64,000 nt of DNA, from the NCBI GenBank assembly GCA_030745875.1, contig JASLNT010000120.1, forward strand, positions 1 through 64,000, given 5' to 3'. This document shows, in pieces, positions 51,548 through 60,068 of the stretch. Made by a program: the position numbers and the translations under genes. Numbering within the stretch: position 1 is the stretch's first letter; the number at the start of each line of letters is the position of its first letter. The notes beneath the pieces were generated by a model. It was not told the DNA's origin, searched no databases, and worked only from the letters and a program-made list of their open reading frames with translations. The DNA is from Phycisphaerae bacterium. Lineage in GTDB: Bacteria > Planctomycetota > Phycisphaerae > SM23-33.

Positions 51548-52328
51548 CCGCCCCAGGCGATAGCCCTGATCAAGTTCGCAGTTCGTAAACCCGATATCGC
51601 CAGCCATTCAGGCGCGCTGTGCGCATCCGGGTTGCGAAGTTAATATGTTGCAGCCCAAACACCCGCGTGCAAATCGCCCCAATGTAGCGGTCGATACCGG
51701 ACAGACGGGGCTTCTCAGGCCGCAAGTATCTTTTGCAAAACGGATTACGACCTTCTCGTGGTTGGATATACTAGTTGGGGTATATGGATAGTCGGATTAT
51801 TACGAGAACGGAGTCGACCTTTCGATGTAACCCGAATGTTGCATGTGCCTTCTCTTTGTCCTTGGATTCGACCATCATTTAGACCGCATTCGCCCGGCCG
51901 TCGGAACTGTTTTTCGTGCGTATCCGTTGCTGGAAGACAGATATGCACCCTCCGTGCGGATAGCTCCCGCAGTTCATTTTTCGGATATTCTCTCAAGAAA
52001 ACACCCCCACATGTCCGAAACAACCCTTCAGGTATGTGTGCGCCGGGAGTTGGCGTTCATACTTACGGATGTTTGTGTGTGCGATGCGGCGCACTCGGCT
52101 GTTCGGTGGTCTGGAGCCCGTAATAGTGTTTACGGCTCGGACCCGACGAAAAAAAAACAGAAGAATAGTCTGGATAGGCCCGTTGAAGGGCGGTAGTATT
52201 CCGCCAAGTTCGGATTCGGACTTGTTTGCTGGGATTTTACAAGGCATGTTGATCGTATCGCGATTGGCGCAGTATTTCGCTCGTATATACGCTTTGCCTT
52301 ATGGATTAGGCAACGAAAGGAAATGGAT
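51548..52328. other. Long intergenic stretch upstream of the porin gene
   Basis: 781 bases without a supported gene; the frames present have no homology and unlikely residue use. Contents: a bulged hairpin GAGCCCGTAA...TTACGGCTC (52114-52138), an A-run (52149-52157), and GGCGGTAGTATTCCGCC (52189-52205), which resembles the core of the glycosidase elements. A possible TTGATC-N18-TATTTC promoter is at 52249-52278. It may hold a long regulated leader. Confidence 0.4.
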
Positions 52329-53663
52329 ATGAAGAATCGTTTGGTTTTACCTGTCGTGTTGGTGATGTTTGGTGCGATGGTCTTCACGGCGACGACGGCG
52401 ACCGCCGCCGACAAGCCCGAGCAGGACGTTACAAGCCTGATCAAGGCTTTGACCGAGCGTCTGGAAGCTCAGGACAAGAAGATCTCGCTGTTGGAAAACA
52501 AACTCACCGACGAAGCTCTTCAGGCGGCCCGCCACGATGAAATCGCCAAGATCATGTCGGACATGCGGGCGGACGCCAGCAATCGCGACCCGTTGCCCGG
52601 GTGGCTTGACAATCTGAAGTTCTTCGCTGATTTGCGTCTGCGGTTTGAACATCACTCCCAGGATGGATCATCGTCGGCTGGAATTGGCATCCAGCGGAAA
52701 CCGCGTAACCGTTATCGCTTCCGTCTTCGTTTCGGATTCATCAAGACTTGGCTGGACGAGCAGATGGAAGTGGGCTTCCGCCTGGCAAGCGGGTCGCTCG
52801 ACTCAGGCGCCACTACGAGCGCCGGGCGCAGCACGAATCAGACGCTTACCGGCACGTTTAACAAGAAGGATCTCTGGATCGATCGCGCGTACGCCAAGTA
52901 CTCGCCCAACGCGATTCCCGGTCTGACGTTCATCGCCGGTAAGATGGCCAATCCGCTGGAGCACACCGACCTGATCTGGGACAGCGATCTCAATCCGGAA
53001 GGTATTGTGGTTCAGTATCACCGCGCACTGTGTGGAATTGATGTGTTCGGCAATTTCGCCCACTTGTCAGTCCGCGAGACCCAGTCTGGACACGATACCA
53101 TCCTGAACGTCTATCAGGGCGGTTTCAGAGCTCCCCTGCCGTGCGGTATGAAGACTGTTGTCGCCATCGCATGGTATGACTTCGATGACTACGAGTCTCT
53201 TGGTTTGGTGCCCGGAGACAATTTCAATGGTTGGAACAGAAACACTCAGTTGATCAACGTTCTGGCCAAAGTTAAGTTCACGGCTTGCGGACTTCCGTGG
53301 CAGGTGTACTTCGACTGGGTCCATAACAACCAGGATAACCAGGAAACCGCTGACTTCGAGAATGCTGACGACGGGTTTGCTCTCGGCGTAAAAGTCGGCA
53401 AGAACAAGAAGCAGGGCGACTGGTCGGCTGGTTATAAGTACAAGTACATCGAATTCAACGCCACCCCCGGCAACTTGAACGATGCTGACTTTGGTACGCC
53501 CTCCGGCCGCGGTACAAACATCAAAGGCCACGTATTCAAAGCTGCTTATAACCTGACCGATTTCCTGGTCGCCGGCAGCACGATCATGCTTGTCCAGCCG
53601 ATCACGCATAACGGTCGCGAGAACGACTTCCTCTTCCAGTTCGACCTGATCTGGAAATTCTAA
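52329..53663 (+). CDS. Putative outer-membrane porin (Porin_5-like)
   Basis: 444 residues. The start at 52329 is chosen because AAAGGA is 8 bases away (the ATG at 52323 is too close). Signal peptide 1-27 (ATATAA). A coiled coil (VTSLIKALTERLEAQDKKISLLENKL) may trimerise or anchor it to the wall. The remainder is a beta-barrel: LKFFADLRLRFEHHSQDG, RYRFRLRFGFIKTWLDEQMEVGFRLASG, FIAGKMANPLEHTDLIWDSDLNPEGIVVQY, ending in aromatic LFQFDLIWKF, the usual C-terminal outer-membrane signature. It probably takes up solutes. A terminator follows. Confidence 0.85.
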   Translation: MKNRLVLPVVLVMFGAMVFTATTATAADKPEQDVTSLIKALTERLEAQDKKISLLENKLTDEALQAARHDEIAKIMSDMRADASNRDPLPGWLDNLKFFADLRLRFEHHSQDGSSSAGIGIQRKPRNRYRFRLRFGFIKTWLDEQMEVGFRLASGSLDSGATTSAGRSTNQTLTGTFNKKDLWIDRAYAKYSPNAIPGLTFIAGKMANPLEHTDLIWDSDLNPEGIVVQYHRALCGIDVFGNFAHLSVRETQSGHDTILNVYQGGFRAPLPCGMKTVVAIAWYDFDDYESLGLVPGDNFNGWNRNTQLINVLAKVKFTACGLPWQVYFDWVHNNQDNQETADFENADDGFALGVKVGKNKKQGDWSAGYKYKYIEFNATPGNLNDADFGTPSGRGTNIKGHVFKAAYNLTDFLVAGSTIMLVQPITHNGRENDFLFQFDLIWKF

Positions 53664-53695
53664 CAGTAAGTCGTAAAAGCTGATAGTTTCTCCGC

Positions 53696-53740
53696 AGGCC
53701 GGAACGGGCGTAACAGTCCGTTCCGGCCTCGGTCTTTTTG
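53696..53740 (+). terminator. Rho-independent terminator of the porin gene
   Basis: AGGCCGGAACGG (53696-53707) pairs perfectly with CCGTTCCGGCCT (53718-53729), a 12-base stem, then CGGTCTTTTT. Confidence 0.9.
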
Positions 53741-53789
53741 TGGGGAAAACGATTTACGCAAACACGCGCGTTGTGAGGCGGATTTTCCG

Positions 53790-53817
53790 TGTCTTAAGGA
53801 CGAGTAGAGCGTATACT
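53790..53817 (+). promoter_or_regulatory. Candidate promoter of the Moco operon
   Basis: TATACT at 53812-53817 with a weak TGTCTT (53790-53795) 16 bases upstream. The expected transcript start (about 53824) lies just before the riboswitch. Confidence 0.4.
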
Positions 53818-53835
53818 GGGCGACAGTAGTAAACA

Positions 53836-53932
53836 GTCTCCGACCCGGTTTGGCCTAAGGCTCGTAGCTACGGCGCCCGGGCGATAGGGCATGGATGGAA
53901 ACACCCATGCCTCCTGTGTTTGGAAAGGAGAC
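53836..53932 (+). promoter_or_regulatory. Molybdenum cofactor (Moco) riboswitch
   Basis: The leader of moeA matches the Moco RNA pattern as recalled: CTCCGA...CCGG near the 5' end, then GCCTCC...GAAAGGAG at the 3' end. Pairing seen by eye: P1 GTCTCC (53836-53841) with GGAGAC (53927-53932); P2 CCCGG (53844-53848) with CCGGG (53877-53881); a terminal stem GGCATGG (53888-53894) with CCATGCC (53905-53911). P1's 3' arm is the Shine-Dalgarno of moeA, so ligand-stabilised pairing would block translation. The downstream genes all belong to Moco synthesis. Confidence 0.75.
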
Positions 53933-53937
53933 ACCTG

Positions 53938-55152
53938 ATGGCTATTAGCCCCCGCAAAGCATGGGGGATAATCCGCAGTTGTGTCAAACCACTCGGATCG
54001 ATCCGAAAACCGCTTGATGAAGCATTTGGATATTGCCTCGCGCAAGACGTACGCGCTGACCGCGACATGCCGCCAGCCGACAGGTCGGCGATGGACGGAT
54101 ACGCACTTCGCGCCGCAGACCTCACCGAATATCCGTGCAACTTGCGCCTGGTGGGCGAAGTCGCCGCCGGTAGCTCCGCATGCCCCGGAATCCGCCCCGG
54201 CTGCTGTGCCAGCGTACTGACCGGCGCCAACATACCCCCCGGCGGCGACACCGTTGTGAAGGTCGAACTGACGAGCCTTGCCGATGGTGTTGTTTCGATT
54301 CTCGAACCCACCAAACCGTTCATGAACGTTCGCAAGCGAGGCGAGGAAGCCGCCAAAGGCGACATGCTCCTGTCGGCGGGGACAGTTCTCGGCCCTGCGG
54401 CTGTGGGCGTGTGCGCGACTGTTGGGCTGGCGAGACCCAAAGTGCGGCGCCGGGCGACGATCGCTCTCCTGTGCACCGGTGAGGAGCTTCGCGACGTGTC
54501 GCAACACGCCGGTGCGCACCAGACGCGAAACTCCAACGGCCCGCTGATGCAGGCGATCCTGGCGCGTGAAGGTTTCGACAGCGTAACTCACGAAGTAGTG
54601 CCTGACGATCCGCAACTGACCATAGACGCCCTGAAACGCGCCAGCGACAGCGCCGATATGACGATCCTCACAGGCGGCGTGTCCGTGGGCAAATACGATT
54701 ACGTGCCCGACTCGGTGCGCGCCATCGGCGCCAAACTCCGCTTCTACAAAATACAGATGAAACCCGGTAAGCCTGTGCTCTACGCAACGCGCGGGCGGAA
54801 TCGGCATATCATCGCCCTGCCGGGCAATCCGGTAAGCGTACTGACCAGTATGCATGTTTTTGTGCTCCCTGCGCTGCGAATGTTGTCGGGCGTGAGAGAA
54901 GAAGAATGCAGACCATCGATCCGCCTTCCGCTTAAGAGCAGAGTGAAATCGAAGTCAGGGCGGTCTTATATGGCGCTGGGGCGCGTAGTTAACAAACGCT
55001 CCGGACCGGCGATCGAACCGGTGGAGTCCATGGGCTCCGCCGATATCCTGGCCGCATCGTCCGCCGACGGCGTGTTGACGGTGCCCGCGTCCAAAACCGA
55101 ACTGCCCGCCGGTGCGCTGGTTGAGTTCATGCCCTGGAGGGCTAATCTGTGA
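53938..55152 (+). CDS. moeA: Molybdopterin molybdenumtransferase
   Basis: Inserts molybdenum into adenylated molybdopterin. 404 residues, start at 53938 with GAAAGGAG 7 bases upstream. Domain features: the N-terminal DRDMPPADRSAMDGYALRA, VLTGANIPPGGDTVVKVE, IALLCTGEEL, TRNSNGPLMQAIL, TILTGGVSVGKYDYVPD, PGKPVLYATRG and ALPGNPVSVLTSMHVFVLPALRML. It is the first gene of the operon behind the riboswitch, and its stop overlaps the moaA GTG. Confidence 0.95.
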   Translation: MAISPRKAWGIIRSCVKPLGSIRKPLDEAFGYCLAQDVRADRDMPPADRSAMDGYALRAADLTEYPCNLRLVGEVAAGSSACPGIRPGCCASVLTGANIPPGGDTVVKVELTSLADGVVSILEPTKPFMNVRKRGEEAAKGDMLLSAGTVLGPAAVGVCATVGLARPKVRRRATIALLCTGEELRDVSQHAGAHQTRNSNGPLMQAILAREGFDSVTHEVVPDDPQLTIDALKRASDSADMTILTGGVSVGKYDYVPDSVRAIGAKLRFYKIQMKPGKPVLYATRGRNRHIIALPGNPVSVLTSMHVFVLPALRMLSGVREEECRPSIRLPLKSRVKSKSGRSYMALGRVVNKRSGPAIEPVESMGSADILAASSADGVLTVPASKTELPAGALVEFMPWRANL

Positions 55153-56126
55153 AACGTCCGATCACACAGAACCAATCACTGTCGTTGCGGATATCCGTTA
55201 CCGACAAGTGCGAGTTCCGTTGCCTGTACTGCATGCCCCCCGAAGGCATCCGCAAGCACCGCCACGAAGACATCCTCTCATTCGAGCAGATCGCTGATTT
55301 TGTCAGTCTTGCCAGATCCGAGTTCGATCTGCGGAAAGTGCATCTGACCGGCGGTGAGCCGCTTGTTCGCAAGGGTATCGTGGACCTGGTCGCCATGATC
55401 TCCGATATCGGTGTTGACGATTTGGCGCTGACTACGAACGGTCGTACGCTTTCATCGCTGGCTGGAGCCCTGAAAAACGCCGGTCTGAACCGAGTAAACG
55501 TGAGCCTCGATTCCCTTGCCCCGGATGTATTTGCGACCCTTACGCGCGGTGGGGATATCGCCGACGTGCTGACCGGTGTGGACGTCGCCCTGGAAAACGG
55601 GCTCGGGCCGATCAAGTTCAATACAGTGGTGCTCAGGGGTTACAATGATGCGCAGATCGCCGACATGGCCGCATGGTCGATATCGCGCGGCTGCGTTATC
55701 CGCTTCCTGGAACTTATGCCGATCGGGTGCATCAAGTCGATGTTTGACGACTTGTATGTTTCCTCCAACGAGACGCAAAAGACTCTTGAAGACGCCTTCG
55801 ATCTGAAAGCTCTACCCTACAGTCCTGGCGCGAGCACGCGCTATTTCGATGCGTTGGGCGCCGACGGTGCTCGCGGTTTGGTGGGGCTGATAAGCGGACA
55901 AAGCCAGCCCTTCTGTTCAAGCTGCCGACGGTTGAGGCTGACGAGCACCGGTAAGCTGATTACGTGCCTCGCACGCGGCGAGGGTCCGGACATCGGCGCT
56001 ATGCTGTGCGGCGACAATCCCGGCGACCGGGAAATGCTGAAGAAGATTGTAAGCGACGAGTTGGACGCCAAGGCTCATCGCGGTGATTTTGATACGGACC
56101 ATGCGATGGCGGCGGTCGGCGGATAG
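55149..56126 (+). CDS. moaA: GTP 3',8-cyclase
   Basis: Radical SAM enzyme that starts Moco synthesis from GTP with MoaC. 325 residues; GTG start in the GTGA overlap with moeA. Radical SAM cluster CEFRCLYC (about residues 20-27), HLTGGEPLVRKGIVDLV, LTTNG, NVSLDSL, and the C-terminal iron-sulfur cluster Cys in FCSSCRRLRLTSTGKLITC. The protein ends in GG, as true MoaA proteins do. The assignment is secure. Confidence 0.97.
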   Translation: MKRPITQNQSLSLRISVTDKCEFRCLYCMPPEGIRKHRHEDILSFEQIADFVSLARSEFDLRKVHLTGGEPLVRKGIVDLVAMISDIGVDDLALTTNGRTLSSLAGALKNAGLNRVNVSLDSLAPDVFATLTRGGDIADVLTGVDVALENGLGPIKFNTVVLRGYNDAQIADMAAWSISRGCVIRFLELMPIGCIKSMFDDLYVSSNETQKTLEDAFDLKALPYSPGASTRYFDALGADGARGLVGLISGQSQPFCSSCRRLRLTSTGKLITCLARGEGPDIGAMLCGDNPGDREMLKKIVSDELDAKAHRGDFDTDHAMAAVGG

Positions 56127-56146
56127 ACCTGCTCGGGAGAACACCA

Positions 56147-56665
56147 ATGAACGATTCGGAATCTCAGAAACCCGTGAAGTTCTCTCACGTTTCCGACGAC
56201 GGGAAGGCTTCGATGGTCGATGTCGGCCAGAAAGACCCAACGAGGCGAACGGCGTTGGGTGAGGCGTGGGTGAACGTCGGCGCCGAGATCGCCGAACTTC
56301 TCAGAACCACCGGTGCGGTGGCGAAGGGAAACGTCCTTGAGACCGCCCGCGTTGCAGGGATACTCGCCGCCAAACGAACCGCCGAATTGATTCCCATGTG
56401 CCACCCGCTCGGACTGGATGTTGTCGAGATCGACGCCGAGTTGGACGGCGACAAGGTTCACATCCTGGCCAGGGCGGTTTGTCACGGGAAGACCGGGGTG
56501 GAGATGGAGGCGATGACTGCGGTTTCGGTGGCGGCGCTTACGGTGTACGATATGGTCAAGTCGGCGGGCAAGGGCGTTGAGATAGGCCCGATACGGTTGC
56601 TGGAGAAGACCGGGGGCAAGTCCGGCTGCTGGACCCGAGCGGAGAACAACGATGGGAACGGTTAA
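56147..56665 (+). CDS. moaC: Cyclic pyranopterin monophosphate synthase
   Basis: 172 residues; with MoaA it makes cyclic pyranopterin monophosphate. Motifs: FSHVSDDGKASMVDVGQK, NVLETARVAGILAAKRTAELIPMCHPLGLD (active-site His/Lys), KTGVEMEAMTAVSVAALTVYDM (with the conserved EMEA). It overlaps the MOSC/Mog gene by 14 bases. Confidence 0.96.
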   Translation: MNDSESQKPVKFSHVSDDGKASMVDVGQKDPTRRTALGEAWVNVGAEIAELLRTTGAVAKGNVLETARVAGILAAKRTAELIPMCHPLGLDVVEIDAELDGDKVHILARAVCHGKTGVEMEAMTAVSVAALTVYDMVKSAGKGVEIGPIRLLEKTGGKSGCWTRAENNDGNG

Positions 56666-57620
56666 GGCCCTCTGTATCAGCGAGAACACCGGCGAGCAGA
56701 AGACACCGGTGGAATCGGCGGTCTTTCTCGCCGACTGCGGCATAGAGGGCGATGCTCATGCGGGCGATTGGCATCGTCAGGTCAGCTTGCTGCTCGATAC
56801 TGACATCGAATCGATTCGCCAAAAGGGTCTCGACGATCTGTCCGACGGCGACTTCGCCGAAAACGTGATACTCTCCGGTGTGGATCTGAACTCGTTTGGT
56901 CTGGGCACCAGACTGCGGCTGGGTGATGATGTCGTCCTGTCGATTTCGCAGATTGGCAAGGTCTGCCACACTCGTTGCCGGATATTCTATCTCGCCGGCG
57001 ACTGCATCATGCCTCGCCTGGGGATATTCGCGAGGGTGGAGTCCGGCGGGACGGTGCGACCCGGCGATCGAGCTGAGGCGTTCGATGTAATCGATCGCGA
57101 CACTCTCCAGGCCGTTGTGTTGACGATAAGCGATCGCTGTTCCAGGGGTGAAGCCGAGGACACCGCAGGGCCCGCAACTGCGAGTATCCTCACCGAATCG
57201 CTCGGAGCGAATATCTACCGCACCGAGATCCTGCCCGACGATAAGGAAACAATCGCCGCTCGCCTGAAGCACTACAGCGACGGGCACTCGATCGACCTGA
57301 TGCTGGCTGTCGGCGGGACGGGTTTTTCGCCCCGCGATGTGACCCCCGAAGCCGCACGTGAAGTAATCGATCGTCTGACGCCCGGGCTGGACGAAGCGAT
57401 GCGAACCTCATCGGCCGCCAAGACGCCCCACGCGATGCTGTCGCGGGCGGTGTCGGGTATTGCGGGTTCTACGCTGATAATCACGCTTCCCGGTTCCCAG
57501 CGGGCGGCGACGGAGAACCTCCAGGCCGTCTTGCCCGCCCTTGGACACGGATTGGCGAAACTCCGCGGTGATAAATCCGATTGCGGGCGCCCTCAGAACG
57601 AGGAGCAAGCCGATGGCTGA
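56652..57620 (+). CDS. MOSC-MogA/MoaB fusion protein
   Basis: 322 residues. Residues 1-145 form a MOSC domain (CGIEGDAHAGDWHRQVSLL, ENVILSGVDL, GKVCHTRCRIFYLAGDCIMPRLGIFARV with the conserved Cys region). Residues about 155-310 form a MogA/MoaB domain (VVLTISDRCSRGEAEDTAGP, GGTGFSPRDVTPEA and LPGSQRAATENLQAVLPALGHGL). The Mog half adenylates molybdopterin before MoeA acts; MOSC domains bind Moco and handle sulfuration. The mobBA start overlaps its end by 8 bases. Confidence 0.93.
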   Translation: MGTVKALCISENTGEQKTPVESAVFLADCGIEGDAHAGDWHRQVSLLLDTDIESIRQKGLDDLSDGDFAENVILSGVDLNSFGLGTRLRLGDDVVLSISQIGKVCHTRCRIFYLAGDCIMPRLGIFARVESGGTVRPGDRAEAFDVIDRDTLQAVVLTISDRCSRGEAEDTAGPATASILTESLGANIYRTEILPDDKETIAARLKHYSDGHSIDLMLAVGGTGFSPRDVTPEAAREVIDRLTPGLDEAMRTSSAAKTPHAMLSRAVSGIAGSTLIITLPGSQRAATENLQAVLPALGHGLAKLRGDKSDCGRPQNEEQADG

Positions 57621-58635
57621 CCACCTGCCGATACTCGGGATTTGCGGTTGGAGCGGATCGGGCAAGACCACGCTCATTGAACAGATTGTCCCGGATTTGA
57701 TCTCGCGCGATCTGAAAGTGGCGATTCTCAAGCACGACGCCCACGGTCTGGACGTTGACCGTCCGGGCAAGGACAGCGACAGGTTCTTCAACACCGGCGC
57801 CGACGTACTGGCCCACGGACCGGATCAGACGTTCTTCCGCGCCCATCGTAGCGGTGTTAAACTGGATGTGTTGCTGGCTCCGCTGGCGAGCAGGTATGAT
57901 CTTGTGTTAGTCGAAGGGCACAAGCACAGCGATATCCCCAAGGTCTGGCTGCTCAGCGACGATGGTGACCCGCCTCCTAACGAAGCGGGCCCGCCGCTGA
58001 CAGTGCTTTCTCGGGATGACGACCGCCCGGGAGCGGTCAAACCGCTGATTGAGAAGTTCCTGACCGATCGCCTCGCCGACGAGTTGCTGTACGGCTGTGT
58101 GCTGATAGGGGGCAAGTCTACTCGAATGGGTCGTCCCAAGCACTTGATCGAAACTGACGGGAAGACCTGGCTGGCCCGAACGATCGAGTACATGGAGCAA
58201 ACGACCTCGAAAGTAGTTGTCTCCGGCGCAGGCGAAGTGCCTGACGAATTGGGCGATTACCCCCAACTGCCCGACGCCGACGCCGCCGGCGGTCCGATGT
58301 CCGGACTGCTGTCGATGATGCGTTGGGAGCCGAGAGCGTCATGGTTAGTCGCCGCCTGCGACATGCCCGATCTTACGAGTGAGGCGTTTGAGTGGTTGGC
58401 GTCGACCCGCGCTCCGGGCAAGTGGGCGACGATGCCCACAGTCGATGACGCCCAGGGCGTAGAACCGCTGCTTGCCTACTACAATTTCCGTTTCGCAGGG
58501 TTGCTGGAATCCCAGGCCGTCGAACAAAACTACCGCTTGAACGACCTCGCCAGGAACCCCGAAGTCGCAACCCCGCCGGTCCCGCCGGAACTAACCGCCG
58601 CCTGGCGAAATGCAAACTCACCACAGGACCTTTGA
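57613..58635 (+). CDS. MobB-MobA fusion (molybdopterin-guanine dinucleotide synthesis)
   Basis: 340 residues. Start at 57613 with GGAG upstream. MobB part, about 1-165: GICGWSGSGKTTLIEQIVPDL (Walker A), ILKHDAHGLDVDRPGKDSDRFFNTGAD, LVEGHKHSDIPKVWL. MobA part, about 168-340: YGCVLIGGKSTRMGRPKHLI (nucleotide-binding), DADAAGGPMSGLLSMM and AACDMPDL. MobA transfers GMP to Mo-molybdopterin to form the MGD cofactor of DMSO-reductase family enzymes, and MobB assists. This implies that the cell uses MGD enzymes. Its stop overlaps the next start (TGATG). Confidence 0.93.
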   Translation: MADHLPILGICGWSGSGKTTLIEQIVPDLISRDLKVAILKHDAHGLDVDRPGKDSDRFFNTGADVLAHGPDQTFFRAHRSGVKLDVLLAPLASRYDLVLVEGHKHSDIPKVWLLSDDGDPPPNEAGPPLTVLSRDDDRPGAVKPLIEKFLTDRLADELLYGCVLIGGKSTRMGRPKHLIETDGKTWLARTIEYMEQTTSKVVVSGAGEVPDELGDYPQLPDADAAGGPMSGLLSMMRWEPRASWLVAACDMPDLTSEAFEWLASTRAPGKWATMPTVDDAQGVEPLLAYYNFRFAGLLESQAVEQNYRLNDLARNPEVATPPVPPELTAAWRNANSPQDL

Positions 58636-59996
58636 TGAAAGCACATCTCGTCGCGTGTATTGTCGGGCTTACGATTGTCGGAGCCGAAGCGGCGTCAAAG
58701 TTCTCCGCCACCGGGGTCGATTCGCCCGGCAAATCGGATAAAGGCCTTGCAGCGGTTGTTACTTTCGACAGTAAACCTTACACGATGGTCTTCAAACTCC
58801 CGTGGCTCACCGGATACGTTACGCCCGAAGGCGTGACCTGCGCGCAGGGATACTCCGAAACGTTCGACAAGAAGAATTGCACCGGTTGTGCTGAAATCTG
58901 TCAGGACCGTGAGTCTCGTTATGCTCGAATGTGGATTGCCCGCCAATCTGCGGCGAGGATTGTTGTTCGTACGCGCGGGGCGCTGTGCGATCGAGACGGT
59001 AAGATCGCGCACAGCGATATCGACAGCAAGAGTCCGTACGGGAAGGGCGACTGGGCTGACGAATGGTTCAGGATCTACCCTGACGGGACATGCACGCGAA
59101 CTGTCACGATATACACGGGCATGGCGAAAAGGGCTGCGGCTTCCTGGGGCCGCAAGGGGCATCCGTTTGAATGTCAGGAAACCATCATTCAGGGCGGTTC
59201 AGGTCGGACGCCCACCGAAGATATCAACGCCGACGCGCTGACTCTGATAGCTATGAACGGCCGGACGAAGACCGTATCCTTCAAACCGTATCCCAAGTCC
59301 GGTCAGTTGCTGCAAGGCGCCAACATACAGATCGTTAATCTCAAGTCACGCTTCAAACCGTTCACTATTGTCCAGGACAACGACGTGACGATCTCGCCCT
59401 ATTACGGTCCTGACATAGATCGCAAGCATATTGACAAGCGGGTGTTCGTCGGATGGCCCAGGGGCGAAAAATGGGGTCGGAACTACACTGTCGCCCTGAG
59501 TCACGTGATTGACTGGAAGTTTCACAAGCGCACGGAAAACACGCTGACGCGCACATACCTGTTGGGAATAACCGTTGCGGCGACGAAGACGGATCAGGCC
59601 CGTGAACTCCTGCCGATCGCCAGGGCGTGGCTGAAGGCTCCGGAACTGAAGACCGAATCGAAGGGCTACAAATCGCTGGGATATGACCGAACCGAAAAGG
59701 CCTGGATAATCGAAAAGGACCCCGCCGCTGTCGGTGCGGCCCGGCTGACGGTCGATATTGCGGCGACGAAGGACCGGCCGGTTATCAATCCGTGCATCAT
59801 AATCAGGAACTGCAGCCGTCCGGTGGGAAGTTTCCGGCAGGGCGGCAAGGCGATCAAGCAAGGTCCGCGGTTACGGATTGGGCTGGAGAAAAGAAGAGAC
59901 CGTACGGACCTGGTGATCTGGCGGCGGATGAATTCAACCGAGCCGGTTCGATTCGCGATCAGCTTTGGAAGCCCTCGTGCTGGATCGGGGAGATGA
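58635..59996 (+). CDS. Exported protein of unknown function, coupled to the Moco operon
   Basis: 453 residues with a signal peptide (about 1-19, GAEA end) and a start overlapping the mobBA stop by one base. No recognised domain. The body is beta-rich (KGLAAVVTFDSKPYTMVFKLPW, RIVVRTRGALCDRDGKIAH). Two close Cys pairs (CTGCAEIC) resemble a redox or metal site but may be disulfide. Late segments (GWPRGEKWGRNYTVALSHVIDWKFHKRTENTLTR, RLRIGLEKRRDRTDLVIWRRM) have a carbohydrate-enzyme feel with no catalytic motif I can name. It may be a secreted partner rather than a cofactor enzyme; coupling alone does not prove a link. Confidence 0.65.
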   Translation: MKAHLVACIVGLTIVGAEAASKFSATGVDSPGKSDKGLAAVVTFDSKPYTMVFKLPWLTGYVTPEGVTCAQGYSETFDKKNCTGCAEICQDRESRYARMWIARQSAARIVVRTRGALCDRDGKIAHSDIDSKSPYGKGDWADEWFRIYPDGTCTRTVTIYTGMAKRAAASWGRKGHPFECQETIIQGGSGRTPTEDINADALTLIAMNGRTKTVSFKPYPKSGQLLQGANIQIVNLKSRFKPFTIVQDNDVTISPYYGPDIDRKHIDKRVFVGWPRGEKWGRNYTVALSHVIDWKFHKRTENTLTRTYLLGITVAATKTDQARELLPIARAWLKAPELKTESKGYKSLGYDRTEKAWIIEKDPAAVGAARLTVDIAATKDRPVINPCIIIRNCSRPVGSFRQGGKAIKQGPRLRIGLEKRRDRTDLVIWRRMNSTEPVRFAISFGSPRAGSGR

Positions 59997-60068
59997 TCTC
60001 TTCCTGGGGAGTGTGAACAAAATCAACAAAACCTCTGGTCTATTTCGGGCGTCAATCGTTGTAAAGGT

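Noticed and set aside
52114-52138. Hairpin GAGCCCGTAA/TTACGGCTC as a terminator
   Set aside because: It is followed by an A-run on the plus strand and has no T-run on either strand at the right side.
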